A DNA stretch of 64,000 nucleotides from Methylobacterium sp. J-070 (GCF_022829385.1 NZ_JAKSXX010000063.1:28123-92122), one strand, 5' to 3'; shown: positions 24,753-34,333, numbered from the stretch's first letter. Numbers and translations are program-made. Notes: generated from the sequence alone by a model not told the origin.

Positions 24753-25928
24753 ATGACCGCGCGCCTCGACGCGAAGGCCCGGCTCGGCCTGACGCTGATC
24801 GCCGGCGGCGCGGTCGCCAACATCTACTACAATCAGCCCCTGCTCGGCCTGATCGTGGCCGAGTTCGGCGACCGCGCCGCCCTGTGGGTGCCGACCACGG
24901 CGCTCGTGGGCTACGGGCTCGGCATCGTCGGGCTGGTGCCGCTCGGCGACGCCCTGCCGCGCCGCGCCCTGATCGTGGGGCAGTGCCTCGGCCTCGCCCT
25001 GGCGTTGCTGGCCGTGGGCCTCGCCCCGAACCTCGCGAGCCTCGCGCTGGCCCACTTGGTGGTCGGCGTGCTGGCCAGCGCGGCCCAGCAGGCGGTTCCG
25101 CTCGCGGCCGAACTCGCCCCGGACGCGAGCCGCGGGCGGATCGTCGGCCAGGTCATGACCGGGCTGCTGACCGGCATCCTGCTCGCCCGCACGGCGAGCG
25201 GGTTCGTGGGGGCGCATCTCGGCTGGCGGCCGGTCTTCCTCGTGGCCGCGCTCCTGGCGCTTGCCATGGCGGCCATCGCCCGCGCCACCCTGCCCCAAAC
25301 CCCGCAGACGCACCCCCTGCGCTACCGCGCCCTGATGCTGTCGATCCTCCACCTCGCCCGCACGCAGCCGGTCCTGCGCACGGCGAGCCTGTCGCAGGCG
25401 CTGCTGTTTGCCGCGTTCAACGCCTTCTGGGCGACGCTGGCGCTGCTGGTGGAGGGGCCGCCCTTCGGGCTCACCGCCGCGGGCGCCGGGCTGTTCGGGG
25501 TGATCGGCGTCTGCGGGGCCTTCGTGGCGCCCCTCTCGGGCCGTTTCACCGACCGGCGGGGGGCGAAGCCCGTGGTGCTCGGCGGCAGCCTGATGGTCGC
25601 CCTGTCGTTCGTGGTCCTGTGGGCCGGGGGGACGTGGTCGCTCGCCGCGGTGGCGCTGGGGGTGCTGCTCATCGACATCGGCATGAACGGGGCGCTCATC
25701 GCCAACCAGACCCGGGCCTACGCCCTGGTCCCGGGGGCGCGGGGGCGGATCAACACCGTGCTGTTCACGACCCTGTTCGTGTTCGGGGCGCTCGGCGCCT
25801 ATGCCGGCTCGCAGGCTTTCCTTCTGGTCGGCTGGCCGGGGGTCTGCGCGGTCGGGCTCGCGTTCTCGGCGCTGGCGGTGATCGTGGCGGCGCGCGACCC
25901 GCACCCCCCGGGCGTGCGGACTACCTGA
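24753..25928 (+). CDS. MFS transporter (YgaY-like)
   Basis: 391 residues from ATG 24753; the frame is open upstream, but homology begins at MTARLDAKARLGLTL. About twelve membrane helices are visible. Family marks include ANIYYNQPLLGLI in the first helix region, DASRGRIVGQVMTGLLTGIL after helix four, and RFTDRRGAKPVVLGG in the central loop, typical of the YgaY/EmrD-like drug-efflux branch. The substrate is unknown. Its stop overlaps the cobC stop by eight bases, tail to tail. Confidence 0.88.
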   Translation: MTARLDAKARLGLTLIAGGAVANIYYNQPLLGLIVAEFGDRAALWVPTTALVGYGLGIVGLVPLGDALPRRALIVGQCLGLALALLAVGLAPNLASLALAHLVVGVLASAAQQAVPLAAELAPDASRGRIVGQVMTGLLTGILLARTASGFVGAHLGWRPVFLVAALLALAMAAIARATLPQTPQTHPLRYRALMLSILHLARTQPVLRTASLSQALLFAAFNAFWATLALLVEGPPFGLTAAGAGLFGVIGVCGAFVAPLSGRFTDRRGAKPVVLGGSLMVALSFVVLWAGGTWSLAAVALGVLLIDIGMNGALIANQTRAYALVPGARGRINTVLFTTLFVFGALGAYAGSQAFLLVGWPGVCAVGLAFSALAVIVAARDPHPPGVRTT

Positions 25929-26940
25929 GCACCCGGGACAGCCGGCACCAGGCCGCCTTCCCGGCCGGCAGGCCGAAGCGCAGGCGGTTCGGACGCTCGG
26001 CGAAGCGCCGCACCGCGATCCCGGCGGCCGCGAGCCGCCGGTACAGGTCCGGCCCGTCCGAGACATCCGCGGTCCGGAACAGGCACGTGCCGCCGACGAT
26101 CCGCCCCCCCGCCCGGGCGATCATCCGGTCGAGCCGGGCTGCGTCCGCCGCCCGCGCCCGGGCGGCCTCCGACCGCCAGCCCGCATCCGACAGGGCCGCG
26201 CGCCCGATCGCCAGGGCGGGGCCCGACACCGCCCAGGGGCCCAGCGCCGCGGCGATCCGGGCGGCGGTGGCCGGATCCGCGACCGCGAAGCCGAGGCGCA
26301 GGCCGGCGAGCCCGTAGGTCTTGCCGAAGGAGCGCAGCACCACGAGGCCCGGCGCCACGTGCGGGCACAGGCTCTCCACCGGCTCGAGATCCGCGAAGGC
26401 CTCGTCGGCCACCAGTAGGCCGCCGCGGGCGCCGAGCGATTCGGCCCGGGCACGGCGCTCGGCCAGGGAATGGGTCCGCCCGTCGGGGTTGTTGGGATCG
26501 ACGATCACCGCCACCCGGGCCCCGCCGACCGCGTCGAGGCCCGGGATCTCCGTCACCGCATGTCCGGCCCGGGTCCAGGCGGCGGCGTGCTCGGCGTAGG
26601 TCGGCCCGAGCACCGCGACCCGGGTCGGCGCCAGGAGCCGGGGCAGGGTCTCGATCAGGATCTGGGTGCCGGGGGCGGGCACGACGTGGTCGGCCCCGGG
26701 GGCCCCGTAGGCCGCCGCGGCGGCTTCGCGCAGAGCCCGGACCTCCGCGGCCTCGGGCAGCCGCGTCCAGGCGCTGGCCTCCACCGGCGGCACGGGATAC
26801 GGGACCGGGTTGATCCCCGTCGAGAGGTCGAGCCAGGGTTCCGGCGCGTCGGGAAAGGCTTTTCGGAGCCCGCCGAGGTCGCCGCCATGGGCGATCGCGG
26901 CGGGCTCCCGCGCGGGAACGCTCCACACCGAATGGTCCAT
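25921..26940 (-). CDS. cobC: Threonine-phosphate decarboxylase CobC (PLP enzyme of cobalamin synthesis)
   Basis: 339 residues. Fold-type I PLP enzyme making (R)-1-amino-2-propanol phosphate for the nucleotide loop of cobalamin. It shows HGGDLGGLRKAFPDAPEPWL and LSTGINPVPYP at the N-terminus (typical of CobC), VDPNNPDGRT, LLVADEAFAD, and the PLP lysine in LRSFGKTYGLAGLRLGF. Its start lies opposite the cobD start: the two divergent genes overlap by nine bases, so their promoters must lie within each other's coding regions. It is annotated cobC in the alphaproteobacterial naming (CobD in Salmonella). Confidence 0.92.
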   Translation of the reverse strand: MDHSVWSVPAREPAAIAHGGDLGGLRKAFPDAPEPWLDLSTGINPVPYPVPPVEASAWTRLPEAAEVRALREAAAAAYGAPGADHVVPAPGTQILIETLPRLLAPTRVAVLGPTYAEHAAAWTRAGHAVTEIPGLDAVGGARVAVIVDPNNPDGRTHSLAERRARAESLGARGGLLVADEAFADLEPVESLCPHVAPGLVVLRSFGKTYGLAGLRLGFAVADPATAARIAAALGPWAVSGPALAIGRAALSDAGWRSEAARARAADAARLDRMIARAGGRIVGGTCLFRTADVSDGPDLYRRLAAAGIAVRRFAERPNRLRFGLPAGKAAWCRLSRVLR

Positions 26941-27915
26941 CCGCCCCTAACGCTCGCCGTCCTCGCCCTCGCCCTCGGGATCGAGGCGGCTTCCGGCTAT
27001 CCGGACGCGCTCTACAGGGCGGCCGGCCACCCTGTCACCTGGATCGGCCGGCTGATCGCCGCCCTGGAGCGCGGCCTCAACCGCGGGTCGGAGCGCCGCC
27101 GCCGGATCGCTGGCTGCGGCGCGCTGGCGCTCCTGCTCGCCGCGACCGGCCTGCCGGCGCTGGCCCTCACGGCCCTGGCCGGCCTCACCGGCCCCCTCCC
27201 CGCCCTGCTGGTCCTCGGCCTCGCCTGCGCGAGCCTGCCGGCGCAGCGCAGCCTGCACGACCACGTCGCCGCGGTGGAGCAGGCCCTGCGGAGGGACGGG
27301 CTGGAGGCCGGGCGGCGCGCCGTGGCGATGATCGTCGGGCGCGACCCCGACCGCCTCGACGAGCCGGCGGTCTGCCGCGCCGCCATCGAGAGCCTGGCGG
27401 AGAACTTTTCCGACGGGATCGTGGCGCCCGCCGTCTGGATCGGCGTCCTCGGCCTCCCGGGCGGGGCGCTCTACAAGGCGATCAACACCGCCGACAGCAT
27501 GATCGGCCACAGGACGCCGCGCTACGCGGCCTTCGGCTGGGCGGCGGCCCGGCTCGACGACGGGGTGAATCTTCCGGCCTCGCGCCTCGCCGGCCTGCTG
27601 ATCGCCGGCGCGGCCGCCCTGCGCGGCGCGGATGCGGGCGGCGCGCTCCGGGCGATGGCCCGGGACGCCGGCCGCCACCGCTCGCCCAACGCCGGCTGGC
27701 CGGAGGCCGCCATGGCCGGGGCGCTGGGCCTGAAGCTCGCGGGACCGCGGGTCTACGACGGCGCCCTCGTCCCCGATGCCCATATGGGCGACGGACGGGC
27801 CGAGGCCACGGCCGCCGACATCGCCCGGGCATTGGCCCTCTACCGCACCGCCTGCTGGCTCCAGGGCGGCCTCGTGCTCGGGCTCCTCGCCCTCTGGCTG
27901 GCGCTGGCCGGCTGA
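26932..27915 (+). CDS. cobD: Adenosylcobinamide-phosphate synthase CobD/CbiB
   Basis: 327 residues from ATG 26932 (MVHPPLTLAVLALALGIEAA), a membrane protein that attaches aminopropanol (phosphate) to adenosylcobyric acid. Family signatures: YPDALYRAAGHPVTWIGRLI, AESLAENFSDGIVAPAVW-type sequence, INTADSMIGHRTPRYAAFGW, DDGVNLPASRLAGLL and HRSPNAGWPEAAMAGALG. Several hydrophobic helices are present. It overlaps cobC divergently and functions in the same step. Confidence 0.94.
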   Translation: MVHPPLTLAVLALALGIEAASGYPDALYRAAGHPVTWIGRLIAALERGLNRGSERRRRIAGCGALALLLAATGLPALALTALAGLTGPLPALLVLGLACASLPAQRSLHDHVAAVEQALRRDGLEAGRRAVAMIVGRDPDRLDEPAVCRAAIESLAENFSDGIVAPAVWIGVLGLPGGALYKAINTADSMIGHRTPRYAAFGWAAARLDDGVNLPASRLAGLLIAGAAALRGADAGGALRAMARDAGRHRSPNAGWPEAAMAGALGLKLAGPRVYDGALVPDAHMGDGRAEATAADIARALALYRTACWLQGGLVLGLLALWLALAG

Positions 27916-28022
27916 GCCGCGCGGTCTCCGCGCGCCGACGATCGGCGGGCCGAGCGTCGACCGAGACTTGGCACGGGCCGCCCTTCGGACGCATCGTGCC
28001 GGACCGGGACGGGGAGAGGCCG

Positions 28023-28937
28023 ATGCGCGCGGTGTTCGTGGATGCCAGCGAGACCCTGGCGGCGGTGGCGCGGCGCCTGTCGCGGCCCGACGATCCGCCC
28101 TTCGCGATCCACGAGGACCCCGGCATCACCCCGGAGGACCTGCCCGGGATCCTGGCCGGGGCCGAGATCGCCGTGATCGACCACACCGCCCTCCCCGGCG
28201 ACGTGGCCCGCGCCTGTCCGGGCCTGAAGCACGTCGTGTTCCTCGGCACCGGCGCGCGCAGCTACATGGATCCTGAGGCGCTCGCGGCCGAGCTCGGCGT
28301 GACGGTCCACACCATCAAGGGCTACGGCGACACCGCGGTCGCGGAATGCGCCTTCGCGCTGATGTGGGCCGCCGCCCGGGGCCTGCCCGAGATGGACCGG
28401 GCGATGCGCGCCGGGTCCTGGCTGCGCCGCGAGGCGCTGCAGCTCACCGGCAAGACGGTGGGCCTCGTCGGGTTCGGCGGCATCGCGGCCGAGATGGCCC
28501 GGCTGTGCGGGGGCATCGGCATGCGGGTGCTCGCCTGGAACCGGACGCCGAAGGCCCATCCCGGCGTGGATTTCGTGCCGCTGGACGCGCTGCTCGCCGG
28601 GAGCGACGTGGTCTCGCTCCACCTGCTCCTGACCGACGAGACCCGGGGCTTCCTGTCGGCGGCCCGCATCGCCGCGATGAAGCCCGGCGCGATCCTGATC
28701 AACACCGCCCGGGGCGCGGTGGTCGACGAGGCGGCTCTGGTGGAGGCCCTGCGCACGGGCCGGATCGCGCAGGCCGGGCTCGACGTGTTCACGGTCGAGC
28801 CCCTGCCGGCGGATCACCCCCTGGCGTCCCTGCCCAACGTCACCCTCTCGGCGCATTCGGCGTTCCGCACGCCCGAGGCCAGCGACAACCTGATCGGCGC
28901 CGCCCTCGACCGGTGCCGGCGGATCGCCGCCGGCTGA
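28023..28937 (+). CDS. D-2-hydroxyacid dehydrogenase (NAD(P)-binding, PGDH/HPR-like)
   Basis: 304 residues from ATG 28023, preceded by GGGGAGAGG; an ATG at 27996 lacks this. It has the Rossmann motif VGLVGFGGIAAEMA, the catalytic Arg in NTARGAVVDEAAL, Glu in DVFTVEPLP and His in LSAHSAFRTPEA, the complete triad of the D-2-hydroxyacid dehydrogenase family. The exact substrate (hydroxypyruvate, glyoxylate, phosphoglycerate or other) cannot be told from sequence alone. It lies downstream of cobD on the same strand, 107 bases away. Confidence 0.9.
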   Translation: MRAVFVDASETLAAVARRLSRPDDPPFAIHEDPGITPEDLPGILAGAEIAVIDHTALPGDVARACPGLKHVVFLGTGARSYMDPEALAAELGVTVHTIKGYGDTAVAECAFALMWAAARGLPEMDRAMRAGSWLRREALQLTGKTVGLVGFGGIAAEMARLCGGIGMRVLAWNRTPKAHPGVDFVPLDALLAGSDVVSLHLLLTDETRGFLSAARIAAMKPGAILINTARGAVVDEAALVEALRTGRIAQAGLDVFTVEPLPADHPLASLPNVTLSAHSAFRTPEASDNLIGAALDRCRRIAAG

Positions 28938-28944
28938 CCGAGCC

Positions 28945-29121
28945 TCAGTGCTCGGTGCCCGGCATGTTCGGCCGCGGCGCGCCGCCGTGCTGGTGGATCA
29001 CGCTGGAGCGTTCCGGGCTGCCCTTGGCGTCGGCGACCTGCTTCCGGGCCGCGGCGGCCAGGAACCAGATGCCGCCGAGCGTCCCGAACGCGAGAATCAT
29101 AAGCGGAAATCCCTGGCTCAT
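28945..29121 (-). CDS. Small single-pass membrane protein
   Basis: 58 residues from ATG 29121 (MSQGFPLMILAFGTLGGIWF), with GAGGAG upstream; the frame reaches 29199 but without a better start. One N-terminal membrane helix is followed by a short polar tail ending NMPGTEH. The function is unknown. It converges with the dehydrogenase gene. Confidence 0.65.
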   Translation of the reverse strand: MSQGFPLMILAFGTLGGIWFLAAAARKQVADAKGSPERSSVIHQHGGAPRPNMPGTEH

Positions 29122-29221
29122 CGCAGTGCCCTCCTCGACGATGTTCCGCGGGGCGCGGGGTTGCATCATCTTGCCGGTCGTGCCGGCCTGAGGAAGCATA
29201 ACGCACGAGGCCGGTCCGTGT

Positions 29222-30568
29222 TCAGGCCGGCCGCGCCGCCTCCGGGACCGCCCGCCGGGCTGCGTCCCGCCGCAGGGCGGAGAGCACCAGGAACATCAGG
29301 CCGGCACCCAGCGCCAGGCAGGCCGACAGGAACAGCATCGGCACGAGGTCGCTCTGGGTCTGGTCGCGGATGAACGGCACCGCGTTCTGCGCGACGAAGC
29401 CGCCGAGATTGCCCACCGAGTTGATCGCCGCGATTCCGGCCGCCGCCGAGGCGCCGCGCAGGAAGGTCCCGGGCATCGACCAGAACACCGGCTGGGCCGC
29501 GAAGGTCCCGGCCGCCGCCACGCACAGGCAGGCGAACTTCACCGCGTTGCCCGGCAGGATGACGGAGAGCGCCAGGCCCGCCGCCCCGACGAGCGCCGGC
29601 CCGACCACGTGCCAGGTCAGGGCGTCGCCCTGCGCGCCGGTGCGCGCGGCGTGGCGCGGGACCCACCACAGGGCGGCGGCCGTGGCCATCCAGGGGATGA
29701 CGTTGAGGAGGCCGTTCGTGAGGTTCGAGACGCCGAACCCCTTCACCACGGTGGGGAGCCAGTAGCCGAGGCCGTAGGCGGCCAGCGGCAGGGAGACGTA
29801 GACCCCGGCCAGCATCAGCACCCGCCGGTCGAGGAGCGCCGCGAACGGGTTGCTGTGGTCGACATGGCCGCCGTCGTCGCGCTCGGCCCGGAGCGTGCGG
29901 GCGAGCCAGTCGCGCTGGGCCTGGGACAGCCAGGGTGCGGTCTCGGGCCCGTCGGGCAGGACCAGCAGCACCACGGCGGCCATCAGGATCGCCGGCCCGC
30001 CGGTGGCCAGGAACACCCATTGCCAGCCCGCCAAGCCGAGGACCCCGTCCAGGCCGAGCAGCGCCCCGCCGATCGCGGCACCGATCGCGTTGGCGATGGC
30101 GCTGGCGATCATGAACCAGCCGATCATCCGCGCCCGATGCGCGTGCGGGAACCAGAGCGTCAGCGCGAACAGCACGCCGGGGAAGAAGCCGGCCTCGGCG
30201 ACGCCCAGCAGGAAGCGCAGCACGTAGAACATCGTGGCGCCCTGGGTGAAGCCGAGCAGGACGGTGACGAGGCCCCAGGTGATCATGATCCGCGCGAACC
30301 AGATCCGCGCGCCCACCCGCTCCAGGAAGACGTTGGCCGGCACCTCGAACAGGAAGTAGCCGAGGAAGAACAGCGAGGCCCCGAGCCCGTAGGCGGTCTC
30401 GCTGAGGCCGAGGCTGCCGACCATCTCGAGCTTGGCGTAGGAGACGTTCTGCCGGTCGATGTAGGCGATCAGGTAGAGCAGGCCGAGCAGGGGCATCAGC
30501 CGCAGGGTCACGGTGCGGACGGTGCTCGCCGCGAGATCCTCTCCGGCCGGGGATTGCGTGGGGGCCAT
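29222..30568 (-). CDS. MFS transporter, anion:cation symporter (ACS) type
   Basis: 448 residues with about twelve helices. ACS-family marks are LLYLIAYIDRQNVSYAKLEM in helix 1, VPANVFLERVGARIWFARIM, LLGVAEAGFFPGVLFAL and WFMIASAIANAIGAAIGGALLG. The family takes up organic anions such as phthalate, tartrate, glucarate or 2-keto acids. The substrate is unknown. It lies upstream (minus strand) of nothing obviously catabolic; cobQ is 79 bases upstream on the same strand. Confidence 0.9.
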   Translation of the reverse strand: MAPTQSPAGEDLAASTVRTVTLRLMPLLGLLYLIAYIDRQNVSYAKLEMVGSLGLSETAYGLGASLFFLGYFLFEVPANVFLERVGARIWFARIMITWGLVTVLLGFTQGATMFYVLRFLLGVAEAGFFPGVLFALTLWFPHAHRARMIGWFMIASAIANAIGAAIGGALLGLDGVLGLAGWQWVFLATGGPAILMAAVVLLVLPDGPETAPWLSQAQRDWLARTLRAERDDGGHVDHSNPFAALLDRRVLMLAGVYVSLPLAAYGLGYWLPTVVKGFGVSNLTNGLLNVIPWMATAAALWWVPRHAARTGAQGDALTWHVVGPALVGAAGLALSVILPGNAVKFACLCVAAAGTFAAQPVFWSMPGTFLRGASAAAGIAAINSVGNLGGFVAQNAVPFIRDQTQSDLVPMLFLSACLALGAGLMFLVLSALRRDAARRAVPEAARPA

Positions 30569-30647
30569 CGGCGTTCCTCAGGACGGTTGCGGCCCTTCGT
30601 GCCGAGGGCCGGCAATAACGCAGAGTAATTCCTGGCCCAGGGCCGGG

Positions 30648-32090
30648 CTATCGGGCAAGCGCCAGGAGGCGGTCGCAATCGACATGGGCCGCGATGTGTC
30701 GCGCCAGCCCGTCGAGGGCGGCCTCGACCCCGGCCTCGTAGCCCGGGCCCTCCGAGGCCGTCCCGAGGCGCGCGAGCCACGCCGCCCGCTGGGCATCCTG
30801 CCCGAACAGGCCGTGCACGTAGGTCCCGGCCACGCGCCCGTCCGCCGAGACCGCCCCGTCGGTCCGCCCGTCCGCGAGGCGCAGGAGCGGCCGGGCGGCG
30901 TCGGGGCCGCAGGTCGCGCCGATATGCATCTCGTAGCCGGAGAACGGCACGCCGTCGGGCAGGCTCGTGCCGGCGACCGCGGCGAGGCGCTTCTCGGGCG
31001 TCATCACCGTCTCGACGTCGAGGAGGCCGAGGCCCGGCACCGTGCGCGGCGCCCCCTCGATCCCGTGCGGGTCGGCGAGGCTCCGGCCCAGCATCTGGTA
31101 GCCGCCGCACAGGCCCAGCACCCGGCCGCCCCGGCGGACATGGGCGCGCAAATCGATGTCCCAGCCCTCCTGGCGAAAGGCCTCCAGGTCGTCGATCGTG
31201 GTCTTGGAGCCCGGCAGCAGCACCAGGGCGGCCTCCGCGGGGATCGGCGTGCCGGGCCGGACCAGCACCACCGACACGCCCGGCTCCGCCCGCAGGGGGT
31301 CGAGGTCGTCGAAATTGGCGATGCGCGGCAGCACCGGCACCGCCACCGTGACGGAACCGGGCCCGCGCGGGCCCGAGCCCGCGAGCCCCAGCACGTCCTC
31401 CGCCGGCAGGCGCGCGGCGTCCGGGAAATGCGGCACGAGGCCGAGGGCCGCCCAGCCGGTCCGCTCGGCGATCATCCGCATGCCGTCGGCGAACAGGCTC
31501 GGATCGCCGCGGAAGCGGTTGACGAGGAAGCCGGCGATCAGGGCGGCATCCTCCGGGTCGATCACGGCTTGCGTGCCGACGAGGCTCGCGATCACCCCGC
31601 CCCGGTCGATGTCGCCGACCAGCACCACCGGCGTGTCGGTGGCCCGGGCGAAGCCCATGTTGGCGATGTCGCCCGCCCGCAGGTTCACCTCGGAGGCCGA
31701 GCCCGCGCCCTCGACGAGGATCAGATCGGCCTCCGCGGCGAGCCGCGAGAAGCTGTCGAGGACGGCCGACATCAGCCGGGGCTTCCAGGCCTGGTAGGCG
31801 CGCGCCTTCACGGTGGCGACCATCCGCCCCTGCACCACCACCTGGGAGCCGACCTCGCTCTGCGGCTTCAGCAGCACCGGGTTCATGTGGACCGAGGGCG
31901 GCACCCGGGCGGCCCGGGCCTGCAGCGCCTGCGCGCGGCCGATCTCGCCGCCGTCCGGGGTGACGGCGGCGTTGTTCGACATGTTCTGCGGCTTGAACGG
32001 GCGCACCCGCAGGCCCCGGTCGGTGAAGGCGCGCGCCAGCCCCGCCACGATCAGCGACTTGCCGACGTCGGAGCCGGTGCCCTGGATCAT
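30648..32090 (-). CDS. cobQ: Cobyric acid synthase CobQ/CbiP
   Basis: 480 residues as drawn from ATG 32090. It amidates adenosylcobyrinic acid a,c-diamide to adenosylcobyric acid using glutamine and ATP. The N-terminal P-loop-like [47 protein letters not shown] and the C-terminal class I amidotransferase with Cys in [10 protein letters not shown] and His in GTYVHGLFG are visible. Homologues usually have a few residues before MIQGTG; here the frame continues upstream as LSPPPKKAL to a CTG that overlaps the cobO stop, so a non-ATG coupled start nine codons earlier is possible. Confidence 0.95.
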   Translation of the reverse strand: MIQGTGSDVGKSLIVAGLARAFTDRGLRVRPFKPQNMSNNAAVTPDGGEIGRAQALQARAARVPPSVHMNPVLLKPQSEVGSQVVVQGRMVATVKARAYQAWKPRLMSAVLDSFSRLAAEADLILVEGAGSASEVNLRAGDIANMGFARATDTPVVLVGDIDRGGVIASLVGTQAVIDPEDAALIAGFLVNRFRGDPSLFADGMRMIAERTGWAALGLVPHFPDAARLPAEDVLGLAGSGPRGPGSVTVAVPVLPRIANFDDLDPLRAEPGVSVVLVRPGTPIPAEAALVLLPGSKTTIDDLEAFRQEGWDIDLRAHVRRGGRVLGLCGGYQMLGRSLADPHGIEGAPRTVPGLGLLDVETVMTPEKRLAAVAGTSLPDGVPFSGYEMHIGATCGPDAARPLLRLADGRTDGAVSADGRVAGTYVHGLFGQDAQRAAWLARLGTASEGPGYEAGVEAALDGLARHIAAHVDCDRLLALAR

Positions 32091-32113
32091 CAGGGCCTTT
32101 TTGGGCGGCGGGC

Positions 32114-32716
32114 TCAGAACTCGATCCCTTCCTGCGCCTTCACGCCGGCGGCGAAGTGGTGCTTGACGCTGCCCATCTCGGTGACGAGGTCGGCGGCCTC
32201 GATCAGGGCCGGCTTGGCGTTGCGGCCGGTGACGACCACGTGCAGGTCCGGCCGGCGTTCGCGGAGAGCGGCCAGCACGGCGTCGAGGTCGAGGTAGTCG
32301 TACCGCAGGGCGATGTTCAATTCGTCGAGGACGAGGAGGCGGATCGCGGGATCGGCCATCAACCCGGTGGCCACGTCCCAGGCGTGGCGGCAGGCGGCGA
32401 CGTCCCGGGCCTTGTCCTGGGTCTCCCAGGTGAAGCCCTCCCCCAGGGTGTGCCAGGCGACCCGCTCGCCGAAGGCTGCCACGGCGTGGCGCTCCCCCGT
32501 ATCCCAGCCGCCCTTGATGAACTGCACCATGCCGACCCGCCAGCCGCGGCCCAGCGCCCGCAGCATCAGCCCCAGCGCCGCGGTGCTCTTGCCCTTGCCG
32601 GGGCCGGTATGGACCAGGAGCAGGCCCTTCTCGACGGTCTTGCCCGCCACCTCGGCGTCCTGCGCGGCCTTGCGCTTCTCCATCTTCGCGCGGTGGCGCG
32701 TCGCCTCGTCGCTCAT
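32114..32716 (-). CDS. cobO: Cob(I)yrinic acid a,c-diamide adenosyltransferase CobO
   Basis: 200 residues from ATG 32716, which overlaps the cobP stop (ATGA). CobA/CobO/BtuR type: N-terminal helix [18 protein letters not shown]-loop [33 protein letters not shown], and [19 protein letters not shown]. It transfers the 5'-deoxyadenosyl group from ATP to the corrin cobalt. It is sandwiched between cobP and cobQ in one operon. Confidence 0.96.
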   Translation of the reverse strand: MSDEATRHRAKMEKRKAAQDAEVAGKTVEKGLLLVHTGPGKGKSTAALGLMLRALGRGWRVGMVQFIKGGWDTGERHAVAAFGERVAWHTLGEGFTWETQDKARDVAACRHAWDVATGLMADPAIRLLVLDELNIALRYDYLDLDAVLAALRERRPDLHVVVTGRNAKPALIEAADLVTEMGSVKHHFAAGVKAQEGIEF

Positions 32717-33240
32717 GCGGCAGCTCCGGGTTTCACGATGAGGGGCAGGCCGGCCACGGTGAGCACGACCCGGTCGGCCCGGGCGGCGAGCCGCTGGTGC
32801 AGGCGTCCGGCTTCGTCGCGGAAGCGGCGTGCGAGGGCGTTGTCGGGCACGATCCCGAGCCCGACCTCGTTGCCGACCAGCACCAGCGGCCCCGGCGCGG
32901 CCGCGCAGGCGGCGAGCAGCCGCGCCACGGCCGCGTCCAGGTCGGCCTCGGCCAGGATCAGGTTGGTGAGCCAGAGGGTGAGGCAATCGACCAGCACCGG
33001 CCCCTGGGCCTCGGCCACCGCCTCCGGCAGGGCGACGGGCACGTCGCGGGTGCGCCACCCTGCGGGCCGCCGGGCCCGGTGCTGGGCGATGCGGTCGACC
33101 ATCTCGGCGTCGAAGGCCTGCGCGGTGGCGAGATACAGCCACGGGCCGGGGCCGGCCTCGATCAGCGCCTCCGCGTAGGCGCTCTTGCCGGACCGCGCCC
33201 CGCCGAGGACGAGGGTCATGCGAGGGGGAGGCTGAGGCAT
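32713..33240 (-). CDS. cobP: Adenosylcobinamide kinase/guanylyltransferase CobP (CobU)
   Basis: 175 residues from ATG 33240 ([20 protein letters not shown]), with GGAG six bases upstream; an ATG at 33258 lacks a ribosome binding site. The P-loop [12 protein letters not shown], the guanylylation-site region [12 protein letters not shown], and [14 protein letters not shown] plus [10 protein letters not shown] are diagnostic. It phosphorylates and guanylylates adenosylcobinamide in the nucleotide-loop pathway. First gene of the cobP-cobO-cobQ operon; I found no cobalamin riboswitch upstream. Confidence 0.95.
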   Translation of the reverse strand: MPQPPPRMTLVLGGARSGKSAYAEALIEAGPGPWLYLATAQAFDAEMVDRIAQHRARRPAGWRTRDVPVALPEAVAEAQGPVLVDCLTLWLTNLILAEADLDAAVARLLAACAAAPGPLVLVGNEVGLGIVPDNALARRFRDEAGRLHQRLAARADRVVLTVAGLPLIVKPGAAA

Positions 33241-33357
33241 GGGTCTCCATCGCCCCAACCCGCGGCGCGGTCAAACCTCGTTCCCGCGGCGCCGGTGCGG
33301 CGCATCAGCGGTTGCCGGGCGCCCCCGCGCCGATTATAGAACCTCGGCCCGGCCAGG

Positions 33358-33433
33358 GCGCCCTTCGTCTAGCGGTCCAGGACGTCGCCCTTTCACGGCG
33401 AAAACACGGGTTCGATTCCCGTAGGGCGCGCCA
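33358..33433 (+). tRNA. tRNA-Glu (anticodon UUC)
   Basis: A 76-base cloverleaf with CCA encoded. The acceptor stem GCGCCCT pairs with AGGGCGC, followed by discriminator G and CCA; the anticodon stem TCGCC/GGCGA frames the loop CTTTCAC, giving UUC at 33392-33394; the T-arm has CGGGTTCGATTCCCG. It lies at the junction between the cobalamin operon and the accessory-looking half of the window. Confidence 0.97.
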
Positions 33434-33515
33434 ATAAAATCAAGCACTTAGCTTAAATCACTGTAGCTGGTGTCCAGTTTGTGTCCCGTCGAACGAGCCG
33501 GACATCCTTGGACGA
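33434..33515. other. Possible attachment-site flank of an integrative element
   Basis: Directly after the tRNA CCA come ATAAAATCAAGCACTTAGC and then two copies of GTGTCC (33470-33475, 33481-33486) 11 bases apart, with an inverted GGACA near 33500. tRNA 3' ends followed by AATCAA-ACTTA and short GTGTCC-type repeats are a common look for tyrosine-integrase attachment regions with arm sites. No integrase gene and no second copy of the tRNA 3' end were found in this window, so this is an inference. Confidence 0.4.
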
Positions 33516-33613
33516 TGCTGGCTTTGGTCGGCCATCAGCGTGTCGCCAATTCATACTGATGAAGTGCTGCGCGCACCCGATGTGCGGCCGTTTGCTCGGA
33601 ATGGATCTAGGCC

Positions 33614-34333
33614 ATGCTCAACGACACGGTTCCAGCGTTTCGGTTTAACCGACCTCGTACCCCCTCCGCTTCAACCCTATCGCCGCGCCGCCCTGTATCA
33701 CCTCAAGCTTCAAACGGTCCGGCAGCCGCAAAGCCGGCAAGTGAGCCTGCCGAATCAGGACGAAGCCGGGCTGAGACAGGCAGCCGCGACGCGGTAGCTG
33801 CCGACGCCGAACGCTTTCTGCATCAGGTCCGAGGTGCTGGTTCGCAGCCGCTCGACAGCGCGGGTTGGTTGCAGCGCGCCGGTTTGAACATCCGCAAGGC
33901 GTCGGACGCGCAGCACCTTGAGGCAATCGCGCTGGCCTATGCGACCTACATCCGAATCAGTGCCAGCTCGCTGCGTGCCTCGATTATGGCCGAGCTTGAA
34001 ACCTTGAGCGGGCGCAAGCGCTCGCGCACCACCCACGATCTGCATCTCATCGTCGAGCGGTTCGTCTCCTATGGCGGGGAAACCCCGGCTGAGCGGATGG
34101 CGTCGCGCAAGCTGATCAGCCGGGACGTGAGGGCGATCCAGCACCTCGAAACAGCTAAGGTGCTGCCAAGCCGGGTTCAGGCGCTGGCGGCGACACCTGG
34201 CGAAGGGCTGCATGCCTGGGCTCGTCAGCAGGCGGTAGCGAAGCGGGTGTGCTCATCCCCGACGAATGCCATCGCGAACGTCCGTCGAGCGAAGGCCGAG
34301 GCACGGCAGCGGGCGCTGATCCACGAAGTGAGC
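33614..34333 (+). CDS. Unrecognised protein, 3' end probably lost
   Basis: About 240 residues look coding: MLNDTVPAFRFNRPRTPSAS, a Pro/Ala/Ser-rich leader to ~60, then a helical region with AIALAYATYIRISASSLRAS, HDLHLIVERFVSYGGETP and ARQQAVAKRVCS. The frame stays open to 35653, but beyond ~34340 it is simply the antisense of the HPP/CBS gene, so I treat the remainder as an artefact. Base composition is lower in GC than the flanking chromosome. I do not recognise the family. Location just after the tRNA suggests it belongs to the acquired segment and was truncated at a junction near 34340. Confidence 0.45.

Noticed and set aside
33241..33357. Cobalamin riboswitch upstream of cobP
   Set aside because: I looked for the B12 box and the conserved core on the minus strand and did not find them. 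TATAAT near 33338 on the minus strand is only a weak promoter hint.
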